Source: Aldehydirespirator sp028819505
GTDB lineage: Bacteria > Actinomycetota > Acidimicrobiia > Acidimicrobiales > Aldehydirespiratoraceae
DNA: 64,000 bases
Reading direction: 5' to 3'
Assembly: GCA_965207755.1 (NCBI GenBank)
Contig: OZ242297.1
Coordinates: 3,780,844-3,844,843, forward strand
This document shows, piece after piece, positions 1 to 7,929 of this stretch. A program made the position numbers and the translations under genes. Each line of letters begins with the position of its first letter. Positions within the stretch are counted from its first letter, which is position 1. The notes beneath the pieces are model-generated. The model was not told the origin of the DNA and did no database searches. It saw only the letters and a program-made list of their open reading frames with translations.

Positions 1-372
1 GTCATGTACGCCGTGGGGAGGCCTCACGCCCTGCGAGCAGAGGCGCAGCGGTTCTTCGCCGCTGCCGTCGACTCCGGTGAGCGGCTCTGCACCTCCGCCG
101 AGGTCATGCAGGAACTCGCGCACGTGTACATCGCCACCAGCCGGCTCAGAACACTCGACGCAGCCTTCGAACTGATTGGCGGCGTCGAGATCGAGGTCTG
201 GCCGTTGGAGGCGGCGGACGTCGTGCTGGCCCGGCAGCTTCACGCGCAGCATCCCAACCTTCAGCCCCGGGATCTGTGCCATCTGGCAAGCTGCCGCAGG
301 CGGGGCGTCACCAGCATCAAGACCTTCGACCGGGCGCTGGCCGCGGTGTCCGACGGACCGGACGATCCCTGA
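1..372 (+). CDS. PIN-domain ribonuclease toxin (VapC-like), 5' end outside window
   Basis: The reading frame is open to base 1, so the first few residues (including the first catalytic Asp of a PIN domain) lie outside the window. The visible part reads as a typical PIN C-terminal two thirds. It has an acidic helix (SAEVMQEL, about residues 33-40), the central RDLCHLAS motif supplying a metal-binding Asp, and the final IKTFDRAL strand-helix that carries the last PIN acidic residue. PIN toxins of TA modules are Mg-dependent RNases. The partner antitoxin would be upstream and is not visible. The gene converges on tmm with a 37-bp gap. An internal ATG at base 4 is probably not the true start. Confidence 0.8.
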   Translation, partial: VMYAVGRPHALRAEAQRFFAAAVDSGERLCTSAEVMQELAHVYIATSRLRTLDAAFELIGGVEIEVWPLEAADVVLARQLHAQHPNLQPRDLCHLASCRRRGVTSIKTFDRALAAVSDGPDDP

Positions 373-409
373 CGGCCCTACCGCTGCCGGCAATGGCCCG
401 TCGCCGGCT

Positions 410-1807
410 TCAGGTCGTGGGAGCGTCGGACATGGGTCGGGGCGAGTCGGCCAGGTAGGACTCCAGCGAGTCGGCCAGGTAGGACTCCAGCGAGTCGTCC
501 ATAGCGTCCTCCCACGACGTGTGGTGGATGGGCGCCACCGTGCCTGTCAGCGGCGAGGTGTGGCCGTGGTCGCGGTACCCGATTATCGACTGCTTCTTGT
601 GCTTCTTCCAGTCGTGGAACATCTTGTTGACCAGGGGCGTGTTGAAGTCCGGGTAGTTCGTCTGATCTACCAGGTCCTGGGTGTAGGCCCCCTGGAAGTC
701 GATGCACGCATAGTCGTCGGCCAGCGCGTCCTCCTCGGCCTGGGAGGCCTCTATCCAGCGGGCCTGCTCGCCGGCGTCGGGCAGCTCGATCCGGCCCAGG
801 ATCACGTCGCGGGCGTACCAGGCCTGCGCGTCGAACATGTTGAACGTGTACCACTGGTCCTGCATGCCCAGATAGAGGATCCGGTTCTCGGGCTGGAACA
901 CCACCCCGCGGTAGAGCATCGAGGTGGCCAGTCGGTTGGCGGTGACCAGGCGCAACTCGTCGTCCATGAACGGGAAGTGGTGCAGGTAGCCGGTGCATGA
1001 GACAATGGCGTCGACCTCGGCGGTCGAGCCGTCGGCGAAGTACACGGTGCGGCCGTCGACATGGGTCAGGATGGGCTTCTCGGTGATGCCGTCGGGCCAG
1101 TCGAAGCCCATGGGGCCGCTGCGTGAGGTGCACACCACCGAGCGGGCCCCGTACTTCCAGAGCTGCGAGGCGATGTCCTCGGCCGAGTAGCTCGACCCGA
1201 TCACGAGCACGGTCCGATCGGCGAACTGCACCGCGTCGCGGAAGTCGTGGGCGTGCAGCAGCGTGCCGCCGAAGGTCTCGTAGCCCGGGTAGGGGGGCAT
1301 GTTGGGGATGGAGAAGTGCCCGGTGGACACCACGACGTGGTCGAAGTCCTCGCTGGTGTCGGCGTCGTTGGCCTGGTCGTGGGCGGTGACCGTGAACCCG
1401 CTGCCGCCGGCTGACCGGCTGACACGGCGCACCGCGTGGCTGAACCGGATCTGGTGGCGGAAGCCGCTGCGCTCAGCCCGTCCGATGATGTAGTCGTAGA
1501 GCACCTCGCGGGGCGGGAACGAGGCGATGGGCTTGCCGAAGTGCTCCTCGAAGCCGTAGTCGGCGAACTCCAGGCACTCCTTGGGGCCGTTCGACCACAG
1601 GTAGCGGTACATGCTGGCGTGGCAGGGCTCGCCGTGCTCGTCGAGCCCGGTGCGCCACTCGTAGTTCCAGAGACCTCCCCAGTCGGACTGCTTCTCGTAG
1701 CAGACGACTTCGGGCGCCGACGGGCTGCCCGCCCCCGGATCGCGGGCGAAGGCGTGCAACTGCGACAGCCCGCACGGTCCTGCGCCGATGACAGCCACTC
1801 GTGTCAT
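410..1807 (-). CDS. tmm: Trimethylamine monooxygenase (flavin-containing monooxygenase, Tmm)
   Basis: 465 aa. The FAD Rossmann motif GAGPCG is at residues 8-13, the flavin-monooxygenase signature region FGGTLLHAHDFRD at about 179-191, the NADPH motif VIGSSYSAED at about 202-211, and CTGYLHHFPF at 271-280. The long stretches around WNYEWRTGLDEHGEP and LGMQDQWYTFNMFDAQ match bacterial TMA monooxygenase rather than generic FMOs. The family oxidises trimethylamine to TMAO with NADPH and O2 in the cytosol. The ATG start has a strong GGGGGG-type ribosome site. It lies directly downstream of tdm, same strand, 80 bp apart. Odd feature: the C-terminus contains an exact 8-residue duplication (DSLESYLA twice) from a 24-bp tandem repeat. 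Confidence 0.9.
   Translation of the reverse strand: MTRVAVIGAGPCGLSQLHAFARDPGAGSPSAPEVVCYEKQSDWGGLWNYEWRTGLDEHGEPCHASMYRYLWSNGPKECLEFADYGFEEHFGKPIASFPPREVLYDYIIGRAERSGFRHQIRFSHAVRRVSRSAGGSGFTVTAHDQANDADTSEDFDHVVVSTGHFSIPNMPPYPGYETFGGTLLHAHDFRDAVQFADRTVLVIGSSYSAEDIASQLWKYGARSVVCTSRSGPMGFDWPDGITEKPILTHVDGRTVYFADGSTAEVDAIVSCTGYLHHFPFMDDELRLVTANRLATSMLYRGVVFQPENRILYLGMQDQWYTFNMFDAQAWYARDVILGRIELPDAGEQARWIEASQAEEDALADDYACIDFQGAYTQDLVDQTNYPDFNTPLVNKMFHDWKKHKKQSIIGYRDHGHTSPLTGTVAPIHHTSWEDAMDDSLESYLADSLESYLADSPRPMSDAPTT
444..491. repeat. Two exact 24-bp tandem copies inside tmm 3' end
   Basis: Bases 444-467 and 468-491 are identical 24-mers. They are in frame and add one extra DSLESYLA unit near the Tmm C-terminus without shifting the frame. 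This looks like a recent slippage or unequal duplication. Confidence 0.95.
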
Positions 1808-1887
1808 GATCGTGATCCCCCCTGTGGTTAGGTGTGTCTGTATCTACAGTGAAATCTAGTCCGTGTTCGCACGGCTCGCCGGAGCGT

Positions 1888-4293
1888 TCAGGCTAGGCCG
1901 CGGACCCGGGTCTTGCCGGGGTCGTAGAACGGGTACCGCACCACCTCGGCCGCGATCCGCTTCTCGTGGCCGTCGAGCTTGCCGACCTCCACGGCGGTGC
2001 CGATCTCGGCGTGCTCCACCGCGATGCGGCACAGGGCGACGTTGGAGCGCAGTACGGGGGAGATGGTGCCGCTGGTGACCACGCCCACCTGGTTGCGGCC
2101 GGCGTACACGCCGTCGCCGTGGACCGCGGGCTCGCCCCCGTCGAGCTCCAGGCCCACCAGCCGCCGCTGCGGGTTGTCGCGGCGCCGCAGGAGGGCGTCC
2201 CGGCCGATGAAGTCGTCCTCCTTCGTCTTGAGCGGCACGGTGAAGCCGATGCCGGCCTCGTAGGGGTCGGTCTGGTCGCAGAACTCGTGCCCGGCGAAGA
2301 TCAGGCCGGCCTCGATGCGCAGGATGTCGAGCGCGGCCAAGCCCATGGGCGCCAGGCCGTGGGAGGCGCCGGCCTCGAAGATGGCGTCCCACACCGCGGG
2401 CGCGTCGGTCCGGTGGCAGAACACCTCGTAGCCGAGTTCGCCGGTGTAGCCGGTGCGGGACACCACCAGCGGGATCCCGTCGTAGTCGCCGATGCGGGCG
2501 ATGGCGAACCGGAACCATCCCAGCTCCGCGATCGCCGGCTGGTCGGGCCGGGTCCAGATCACCTGCTCGAGGATCCGGCGGCTCTCGGGCCCCTGGACCT
2601 GGAGGTTGTGGAGCTGCTCGGTGGAGCTGCGCACCCACGCCTGCAGCCCCAGGCGCCGGGCCTGCTCCCGCAGCCAGACGCCGCTGTAGCCGAGCTGCCC
2701 GCCGATCCAGCGGAAGTTCTCGCGCCCGATCCGGAACACGGTGCCGTCGTCGATCATGCCGCCGGTGTGGTGGCACATGGCCGTGTACGACACCTGGCCG
2801 TCGGCGAGCCTGCGGACGTCGCGGGTGACGCAGGTCTGCATCAGCAGCTCGGCGTCGGGGCCGGTCACCTCGTACTTGCGCAGCGGGGACAGGTCGATGG
2901 CCGCCGCCGCCTGCCGGCAGGCCCAGTACTCCGCTACGGGACCGTGGGCCGTGTAGGAATCGGCCAGCCAGTAGCCGCAGTACTCGCTGAAGCTGCGGGT
3001 CAGCGCGGAGGTGCGCCGATGGAACCCCGTCTCTTTGGTCAGCTGCGCCTCGGAGTCTGCGGTCATGCGGATCGCCGTCGCTTTCTTGAACCGGTTGGCA
3101 GAGGGATAGACCCGCACCGCGATGTCGGTGGGGTTCCAGGCGTTGGCCGCGTCGATGTCGTCGGGGCACGAGGTGGACACGCACACCAGGTCCTCCAGGG
3201 CCCGCAGCAGGACGTAGTCGCCCGGACGGGACCAAGGCTCGTCGATGTAGATCTGGTTGCGGTCGTCGAGGTTGGTGTTGTAGAAGAAGTTGACGGCCTC
3301 CCAGCCCCGGCGCCGGGCCACTCCGTAGGGGCCGAGTGCGTCGTTGATGTTCTCGGTGCAGTTGACGTGGCCGGGGTAGCCCATCTCCTCGTAGTAGCGG
3401 GCGTTGCAGGCCGTGTTGAACGTGTCGTGGCGACCGACGGTGTCCTGGACCACCTCGACCAGGGGCTGCATCCTGGCGTTGAAGAACTTGGAGTAGAGGC
3501 CGGGCGCAGGGCAGCTCGCGCCCATGAGGGTGCGGGTGATGGTGGCGTCCAGGCAGAGATCGGCGCCCGCCTCGAGGTCGGCGACCGCGAAGCACTGGAA
3601 GTCCGAGCACTGCCGTCCCTCCACGTCGACCACCTGGAACCAGTCGCCCTTGGCCACCTGGTAGGCCTTGGCCGTGCTTCGCTCGATGATGAAGTCCTGG
3701 CTGGGATCGGCCAGCGGCGCGGGCAGCAGCGGCTCGGTCCCGGAGCGGCTCAGGTCGCGGCGGTACACGTATGCGATCAGGTCGGTGGGGGGAGAGCCGC
3801 CGTGCGCGGACATGGCCTCGCCCGGCGCGACGATCACGCAGGCGACGTCCTCGTGGGCCACCACCCGGGTCCGGGCGCCGGGAGTGGTGTCGTCGCCCAG
3901 GACCCTCGACGGGGTCGCGGCCCGCAGCGCGGTCAGGTCCACGCCGGCGCGTTCCAGCCCGGCCCTCACCCGGCGGGCGTCCCGCAGCGGCGCGGAGAGG
4001 ACGCCCACTGCGGCCGGCGCCCCGGCGGCCCGGCGGCGGCTGCCGTTGCCGCTGCCGGGGGAGCAAGGGGGGCCGAGCAGGCTCGGATCGGATCTTCCGG
4101 CGGCGTCGAACGCCACCAGTTCGCAGGGCTGGCGACCTTCGGGATCGACGATCTCCAGTTCGTCGCCCGAGTCGAGTGCCAGCACTGTGGCGCCGCCGCC
4201 GGTCACCCGGTAGCGCTCCACTCCCGGTCCCGGCACCAGCAGTCCGGGGACTGCCGCCATGGACTGCTGCGGTGCGATCGTGGACGGTGCCAT
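1888..4293 (-). CDS. tdm: TMAO demethylase (DUF1989 + GcvT-type fusion, Tdm)
   Basis: 801 aa. Residues about 190-395 form a DUF1989 domain with the Cys-rich sites EGRQCSDFQCF (Cys229, Cys234) and CVSTSCPDD (Cys371, Cys376), suited to metal binding. A related, weaker copy lies at about 25-70 (VDPEGRQPCEL). Residues about 435-800 are a folate-binding aminomethyltransferase (GcvT) domain. This architecture and the adjacency to tmm match bacterial TMAO demethylase, which splits TMAO to dimethylamine and formaldehyde, the latter captured by tetrahydrofolate. I chose the ATG at 4293 because GGGAGG lies 5 nt upstream and the homologous region begins there. A longer in-frame start at 4356 is possible. 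The 285 bp upstream probably hold its own promoter. Confidence 0.85.
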   Translation of the reverse strand: MAPSTIAPQQSMAAVPGLLVPGPGVERYRVTGGGATVLALDSGDELEIVDPEGRQPCELVAFDAAGRSDPSLLGPPCSPGSGNGSRRRAAGAPAAVGVLSAPLRDARRVRAGLERAGVDLTALRAATPSRVLGDDTTPGARTRVVAHEDVACVIVAPGEAMSAHGGSPPTDLIAYVYRRDLSRSGTEPLLPAPLADPSQDFIIERSTAKAYQVAKGDWFQVVDVEGRQCSDFQCFAVADLEAGADLCLDATITRTLMGASCPAPGLYSKFFNARMQPLVEVVQDTVGRHDTFNTACNARYYEEMGYPGHVNCTENINDALGPYGVARRRGWEAVNFFYNTNLDDRNQIYIDEPWSRPGDYVLLRALEDLVCVSTSCPDDIDAANAWNPTDIAVRVYPSANRFKKATAIRMTADSEAQLTKETGFHRRTSALTRSFSEYCGYWLADSYTAHGPVAEYWACRQAAAAIDLSPLRKYEVTGPDAELLMQTCVTRDVRRLADGQVSYTAMCHHTGGMIDDGTVFRIGRENFRWIGGQLGYSGVWLREQARRLGLQAWVRSSTEQLHNLQVQGPESRRILEQVIWTRPDQPAIAELGWFRFAIARIGDYDGIPLVVSRTGYTGELGYEVFCHRTDAPAVWDAIFEAGASHGLAPMGLAALDILRIEAGLIFAGHEFCDQTDPYEAGIGFTVPLKTKEDDFIGRDALLRRRDNPQRRLVGLELDGGEPAVHGDGVYAGRNQVGVVTSGTISPVLRSNVALCRIAVEHAEIGTAVEVGKLDGHEKRIAAEVVRYPFYDPGKTRVRGLA

Positions 4294-4437
4294 CGACGCC
4301 TCCCGGGACGCGGAAACTGGCCCGGCCAGTCTCGCCGCACCGTGGCCCCGGCGCAAACGAACACAAGGGTTGGAGGCGGCGAGCGCTCCGTCCTCGCCGG
4401 CCTGACCGCCGCCGCATGAACCCGCTAGCGTGGATCC

Positions 4438-4548
4438 ATGGCGTCCGGAGGCATGGTGGAACTGCCGCTGGCGCCCGTCGCGGCTGAGGTGTTCAGGTCG
4501 GTCGGCACTGCCGTCCGGGAAGAGGCCGAGGCAATCGCCGGCGGCTGA
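4438..4548 (+). CDS. Possible 36-aa peptide (uncertain)
   Basis: An ATG frame of 37 codons, acidic and Ala/Val/Glu-rich, lies between two minus-strand genes and ends at a TGA. I see no good ribosome-binding site and no recognisable motif. It could be a chance frame or the remnant of an older gene. The rest of 4294-4578 shows nothing I can name and probably holds the tdm promoter. Confidence 0.2.
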   Translation: MASGGMVELPLAPVAAEVFRSVGTAVREEAEAIAGG

Positions 4549-4578
4549 CCGGCGAGCGCGTCGAGATGCGCAAGGGCG

Positions 4579-4989
4579 TCAGCGCCTCCGTCTGCCTAGA
4601 GGCCCTGACAGCCCTCCCCCAGGTTCGTCGTGGTCGTCGCCGGGGGTCGAGACGTCGACGAACATGTCCCAGACCAGCAGCGCAGCGGCAGCGACGGAGG
4701 CCGCCGCCGCTATCCAGAGTCCGGCCGCGGGGTCGGTCTCGGCGTCGAGGATCCTCCGGATCGTGACGGCGCCCGCGAAACCGGCGCCGATCCAGGCCGG
4801 CCGCCAGCCCGCCTGGACGAGTCCTGCGGTGACGAGGCCCACGACTAGGACCAGCTGGCCGTCAGTGACGGCCACCCCCTGCACCGACTCCGCTCCGCCA
4901 TCGGCTGCGACGGTGTGCCACGGCAGGAACATCGCCGCGGCTGCGACGACCGCGCACAGCTGTGCGATCCGCTTGCGTGGGATCTTCAC
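4579..4989 (-). CDS. Small four-span membrane protein, unknown function
   Basis: 136 aa from a GTG start. Four hydrophobic segments at roughly residues 8-25, 42-60, 64-80 and 90-110, then a charged tail ending in Arg-rich residues. No family recognised. It is the last small membrane gene of the run downstream of the ammonium transporter, 97 bp after the 41-aa protein and ahead of tdm on the same strand. The context suggests an accessory to amine or ammonium transport, but that is inference only. Confidence 0.6.
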   Translation of the reverse strand: MKIPRKRIAQLCAVVAAAAMFLPWHTVAADGGAESVQGVAVTDGQLVLVVGLVTAGLVQAGWRPAWIGAGFAGAVTIRRILDAETDPAAGLWIAAAASVAAAALLVWDMFVDVSTPGDDHDEPGGGLSGPLGRRRR

Positions 4990-5086
4990 AGCCGGAGGTC
5001 AGGGCACCCGAAGCCGAGCAGGGACCGGCGCCGCGCCGTGTTCGGCGACGCGGCGCCGGTCCGCCTTGAATGGGGTGAGCCTGTTG

Positions 5087-5212
5087 TCAGAGAGCCTGGA
5101 TGGCGATGATCGTGAAGACGATGCAGGCCAGGCAGAGGATGACGACGGCCATCTCAATGCCCTTGTTGTGGCCGTGCCCGCCCTTGAGCTCGAAGTGCTT
5201 GCGCCTAGCCAT
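5087..5212 (-). CDS. 41-aa single-span membrane protein
   Basis: A 42-codon ATG frame. The N-terminus is basic and His/Gly-rich (ARRKHFELKGGHGHNKG), followed by one transmembrane helix (about residues 20-40, MAVVILCLACIVFTIIAIQ) and a two-residue tail. It starts 2 bp after the stop of the 74-aa gene, so it is almost certainly co-transcribed and probably translationally coupled. Positive-inside topology would put the His-rich N-terminus in the cytosol. Family unknown. The gene is shorter than usual annotation cut-offs and could easily be missed. Confidence 0.6.
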   Translation of the reverse strand: MARRKHFELKGGHGHNKGIEMAVVILCLACIVFTIIAIQAL

Positions 5213-5214
5213 GT

Positions 5215-5439
5215 TCAGCCCTCCGCGTTGTGCTTGTCGGCGAGATGGTCGGCCGCCTCGTTGAGGAGTTTGTCCTCACGGCCGGTGATCATGAGCATCG
5301 CGACAACCGAGACGACGATGCCGATGATCGCCAAGACCACCGAGGCGGTGTTGCCGCCTGGCCCCCAGGTGAAGTACCCGGTGGTGCCGTCGGCCGCTTC
5401 CAGCGCGGCCTCCCAGCTGTCGTACGGGAACGTGTTCAT
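5215..5439 (-). CDS. 74-aa single-span membrane protein
   Basis: ATG start overlapping the previous stop by 4 bp (ATGA). It has an aromatic/acidic N-terminus (NTFPYDSWEAALEA), one transmembrane helix at about residues 31-52 (TASVVLAIIGIVVSVVAML), and an amphipathic charged C-terminus (GREDKLLNEAADHLADKHN). No known family recognised. It sits as second gene after the ammonium transporter in a compact operon, so a small regulatory or structural subunit of that transporter is a reasonable guess. Confidence 0.65.
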   Translation of the reverse strand: MNTFPYDSWEAALEAADGTTGYFTWGPGGNTASVVLAIIGIVVSVVAMLMITGREDKLLNEAADHLADKHNAEG

Positions 5440-5597
5440 TCAGTCCTCCTGTCGGATGAACGAGGTTGGTTGTTGTGCTTGTCGTGTCGTCTCGCCTGCT
5501 GCTGGGCTCGCTTGCGCTTGCCCCAGTACCCGGCGGCGGCGACCACCGTGTACATGACGGCGACAGCGAGAGCGAGTTGCAGCCACGAGGCGGACAC
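5436..5597 (-). CDS. 53-aa single-span membrane protein
   Basis: The likely GTG start is 4 bp after the transporter stop. One transmembrane helix lies at about residues 4-24 (SWLQLALAVAVMYTVVAAAGY), followed by a strongly basic, Gln/His/Asn-rich cytosolic tail. The short gap upstream and the 4-bp overlap downstream place it in the amt operon. Earlier in-frame codons overlap the transporter gene and look non-coding. Family unknown. Confidence 0.6.
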   Translation of the reverse strand: MSASWLQLALAVAVMYTVVAAAGYWGKRKRAQQQARRHDKHNNQPRSSDRRTE

Positions 5598-5601
5598 CCT
5601 G

Positions 5602-6990
5602 CTAGCGGCTGTTGGCGTAGTCGGCGTGCAGCGGGCCCGCTGAGACCACTTCGGTGCCGTCGGCCTCGATGATGGTCTCGTCGGCACGACCGTGCTCCGG
5701 GAAGAAGTCCATGCCGTACTCGGCCATATCGAGTCCCTCGAGCTCCACCTCGGGCGGCACCCGCAGCAGGTTGAGCTTCTTGAGGATCATCGAGGCGAGG
5801 TAGCCCGTGAAGAACGCCAGCGGTATGAGCGCGGCAGCCCCGACGAGCTGGCCCAGGAAGCTGGACTCCACCCCGGCTGGACCGGTGGGGTATCCGCCCG
5901 CGAAGATCCCTACGCACATCACGCCGAAGAAGCCCATCACGCCGTGGACGGTCACCGCGCCGACGGCGTCGTCGATGCGGGCCTTGGTGTCGAACCAGTT
6001 GCCGATGTGGAACGCTATCCCGGCCGAGAAGAAGGCCAGGATCAGGACCAGGTTCGGGCTGTAGATGTCGGCGCCGGCCGAGACGGTGACCACCCCGGCG
6101 AGGCCTCCCGAGATGGTCCAGAACGGATCGCCCCGCGAGAAGACGTAGCCGCCCGCGAATCCGCCCGCGAAGCCCATCGTGATGGTGTAGGTGATCGCCG
6201 ACAGCGTCATCGGGTCCAGATAGATGTTGGTCCAGCCCGGGACGGTGTTGGCGGTGATGGCGACGCACGCCGCGTAGAAGGCGTAGAACCCGGTGAAGAT
6301 GATCATCAGCCCCATCAGCGTCATGTGGACGTTGTGGGGCTTGAAAGTCCTCGCGTTGCCGTCGGCGTCGTAGCGGCCGAGTCGAGGTCCGAGATTGAAC
6401 AGCACGCCCAGGGCGAAAAGCCCCGAGATGCCGTGGACTACGCCTGATGCCGCGAAATCGTGATAGCCGAAGTGGGTGACCAGCCAGCCGCCGGCGCTCC
6501 AACCCCAGGCCGCGGCCACGACCCAGACCAGACCGCCCATCAGCGCGGTCAGCCAGAGGTAGGCCGATATCCGGATCCGCTCCAGCACGGCGCCCGACAT
6601 GATCGATCCCGTCGTCCACGAGAACAGCACGAAAGCCGCCCAGAAGACTCCGGTGATGTTGTCTCCGAGGTTCGGTCCCGCGGAGCCGTCCCACGGCAGG
6701 CCGTACTGGTCGCCGCAGAAGTAGAGCTCCGAGAGCCCTGCGGGCATCGCTCCGTCGGGTGAGACCGTGAACTTCAAGCCTTCTTGCATGCAGAAGTACA
6801 CGTACCACCCGAAGTAGTAGAACGTCGGCGTCACCACAGCGATCGTCATGATGTTCTTCATTGCCGTCGACATGATGTTCTTGCGGCGGCTGACGCCGGC
6901 CTCGTAGGTCATGAACCCCACGTGCAAGAGCCACATGATCGCGACGGTGAAGAAGTAGTAAGCCTCGGTGAACACAACTGACGTGTCCAT
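5602..6990 (-). CDS. amt: Ammonium transporter (Amt/MEP/Rh family)
   Basis: 462 aa, an 11-helix polytopic inner-membrane protein. The family double-His pore is represented by the FAASGVVHGISGLFALG region (first His) and AVTVHGVMGFFGV (second His). GPRLGRYDADGNARTFKPHN is the usual cytosolic loop. I start at the ATG at 6990, which has GGGGGTGAG just upstream; in-frame codons further upstream lie in the likely promoter. The C-terminal tail is acidic. Orientation with tdm and tmm suggests uptake or retention of ammonium released from methylated amines. No GlnK/GlnB gene is adjacent; three tiny membrane-protein genes follow instead. Confidence 0.9.
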   Translation of the reverse strand: MDTSVVFTEAYYFFTVAIMWLLHVGFMTYEAGVSRRKNIMSTAMKNIMTIAVVTPTFYYFGWYVYFCMQEGLKFTVSPDGAMPAGLSELYFCGDQYGLPWDGSAGPNLGDNITGVFWAAFVLFSWTTGSIMSGAVLERIRISAYLWLTALMGGLVWVVAAAWGWSAGGWLVTHFGYHDFAASGVVHGISGLFALGVLFNLGPRLGRYDADGNARTFKPHNVHMTLMGLMIIFTGFYAFYAACVAITANTVPGWTNIYLDPMTLSAITYTITMGFAGGFAGGYVFSRGDPFWTISGGLAGVVTVSAGADIYSPNLVLILAFFSAGIAFHIGNWFDTKARIDDAVGAVTVHGVMGFFGVMCVGIFAGGYPTGPAGVESSFLGQLVGAAALIPLAFFTGYLASMILKKLNLLRVPPEVELEGLDMAEYGMDFFPEHGRADETIIEADGTEVVSAGPLHADYANSR

Positions 6991-7043
6991 TGACTCACCC
7001 CCAATTCTTCTTGTTCGCTCCGACCGATCGGCCGGACCCTCGG

Positions 7044-7049
7044 ACATTA
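7044..7049 (-). promoter_or_regulatory. Possible -10 element of the amt operon
   Basis: TAATGT on the minus strand fits the actinobacterial TAnnnT -10 pattern and lies about 55 nt upstream of the amt start codon. No convincing -35 is visible. Confidence 0.3.
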
Positions 7050-7080
7050 GCACAGACCGTGCCGCGGTTCCCATCGGGCG

Positions 7081-7119
7081 CTTTCCGAGGGTTCGCGAAC
7101 CTTTCCCAGGGTTCGCGAA
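7081..7119. promoter_or_regulatory. Two tandem 19-bp operator-like sites upstream of amt
   Basis: CTTTCCnAGGGTTCGCGAA occurs at 7081-7099 and again at 7101-7119, a 20-bp period with one mismatch. Each copy contains the palindrome TTCGCGAA, and the first extends to GGTTCGCGAACC. The pair lies about 90-130 bp upstream of the amt start and just upstream of the candidate -10. Spacing by two helical turns suggests cooperative binding of a regulator. The rest of 6991-7283 shows only GC-rich sequence without features. Confidence 0.5.
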
Positions 7120-7283
7120 TTGCTGCCAAGGCTGGCGTCGCGGCGGCCGCGCCTCCCCGAACTTGTCGAGCCTGCACTAGCGGGCCGCGGCGGCCGCGTG
7201 GTGGGGCTTCGCTGCGCTCACGGGACGCCCGGGCACGGCCCCCGCCCTGACGGTTCGGGCTCGCGCGCCTGTCGGCCCGGTCT

Positions 7284-7694
7284 CTACTCCCGGTCCGGGT
7301 CGTGGACGATGACCTGCTCGAGCTCTCCGGTGCCGGCGTCCACCCAGATGTCGGCCTTGTGCAGGAAATCCCCGGGACCGCCCTCGGGGCCGTCCACTGT
7401 GAACACCACCACCCACATGGGCCTCGACGGGAATCCCTGGCGCAGCACTCTCGCCTGGGTCTTCTCGGGAACGAAGGCTCTCGGGTGGGAGTCGAGCGCG
7501 GCTCGCGCCGTGGCCACCGCCCGCTCCTCGCTGACGTCGGTGCCGGTGCAGCCCCGTGTGGCCACCATCGCCACGAGCACCACACCGACTGCGATGAGCA
7601 GCTTGGTGCGTCCCGGCAGCCCCACGGCCCGTCGGAACAGGCCGCGCGGCCTCTCGGCGGGCTTGTCGGAGGGTCTCGACGACCACCGCGGCAT
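7284..7694 (-). CDS. Membrane-anchored protein with PepSY-like exterior domain
   Basis: 136 aa. Basic N-terminal tail (about 30 residues), one transmembrane helix at about 31-47 (KLLIAVGVVLVAMVATRG), then an extracytoplasmic domain. That domain (AVATARAALDSHPRAF, then VVVFTVDGPEG and ADIWVDAGTGELEQVIV) has the helix-strand pattern and final DAxTGE hairpin of PepSY-type modules. Family assignment is tentative. It is last in a three-gene operon behind the XRE-cupin regulator, 3 bp after the preceding gene. Confidence 0.6.
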   Translation of the reverse strand: MPRWSSRPSDKPAERPRGLFRRAVGLPGRTKLLIAVGVVLVAMVATRGCTGTDVSEERAVATARAALDSHPRAFVPEKTQARVLRQGFPSRPMWVVVFTVDGPEGGPGDFLHKADIWVDAGTGELEQVIVHDPDRE

Positions 7695-7697
7695 CGC

Positions 7698-7925
7698 TCA
7701 GGCCTCCCGCGGAGGGCGGACGAGAAAGCGCAGGACCATGTACCCCGGCACGTGCGTGATGGCCACGACGCTCACCCACCAGAGCATCACCGTGGTCCGG
7801 TAGCCGCGCTCGCGGCACTCCCAGACAGCCAGCCCTGTCGCGGCGACCAGCAGGATCCACAGCACGAGGCTCTGGCGGATGGCGTCGCCCCCGCTCAACC
7901 AGTCGAGGAGGATCAGCAGGCCCAC
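7698..7925 (-). CDS. 75-aa two-span membrane protein
   Basis: GTG start 4 bp after the regulator stop, with GGGAGG about 8 nt upstream. Two hydrophobic helices at about residues 16-33 and 44-66 are joined by a charged loop (WECRERGYRTT), with a basic tail. This resembles the short two-helix leader domains of phospholipase-D-like membrane proteins, but no catalytic domain follows. Function unknown; the position suggests co-expression with the regulator. Confidence 0.55.
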   Translation of the reverse strand: MGLLILLDWLSGGDAIRQSLVLWILLVAATGLAVWECRERGYRTTVMLWWVSVVAITHVPGYMVLRFLVRPPREA

Positions 7926-7929
7926 CGCG

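Noticed and set aside
1966..4419. Very long open frame on the plus strand opposite tdm
   Set aside because: The minus frame has clear DUF1989 and GcvT domains; the plus frame is low-complexity Gly/Val/Asp/His, as expected for an antisense frame in high-GC DNA. The same applies to other long antisense frames, for example 5276-6934 and 36826-38478.
410..6990. Interpretation of Tdm as a dimethylglycine/sarcosine dehydrogenase
   Set aside because: The GcvT half would fit, but there is no FAD-binding oxidase domain; the N-terminal DUF1989 and the tmm neighbour indicate TMAO demethylase.
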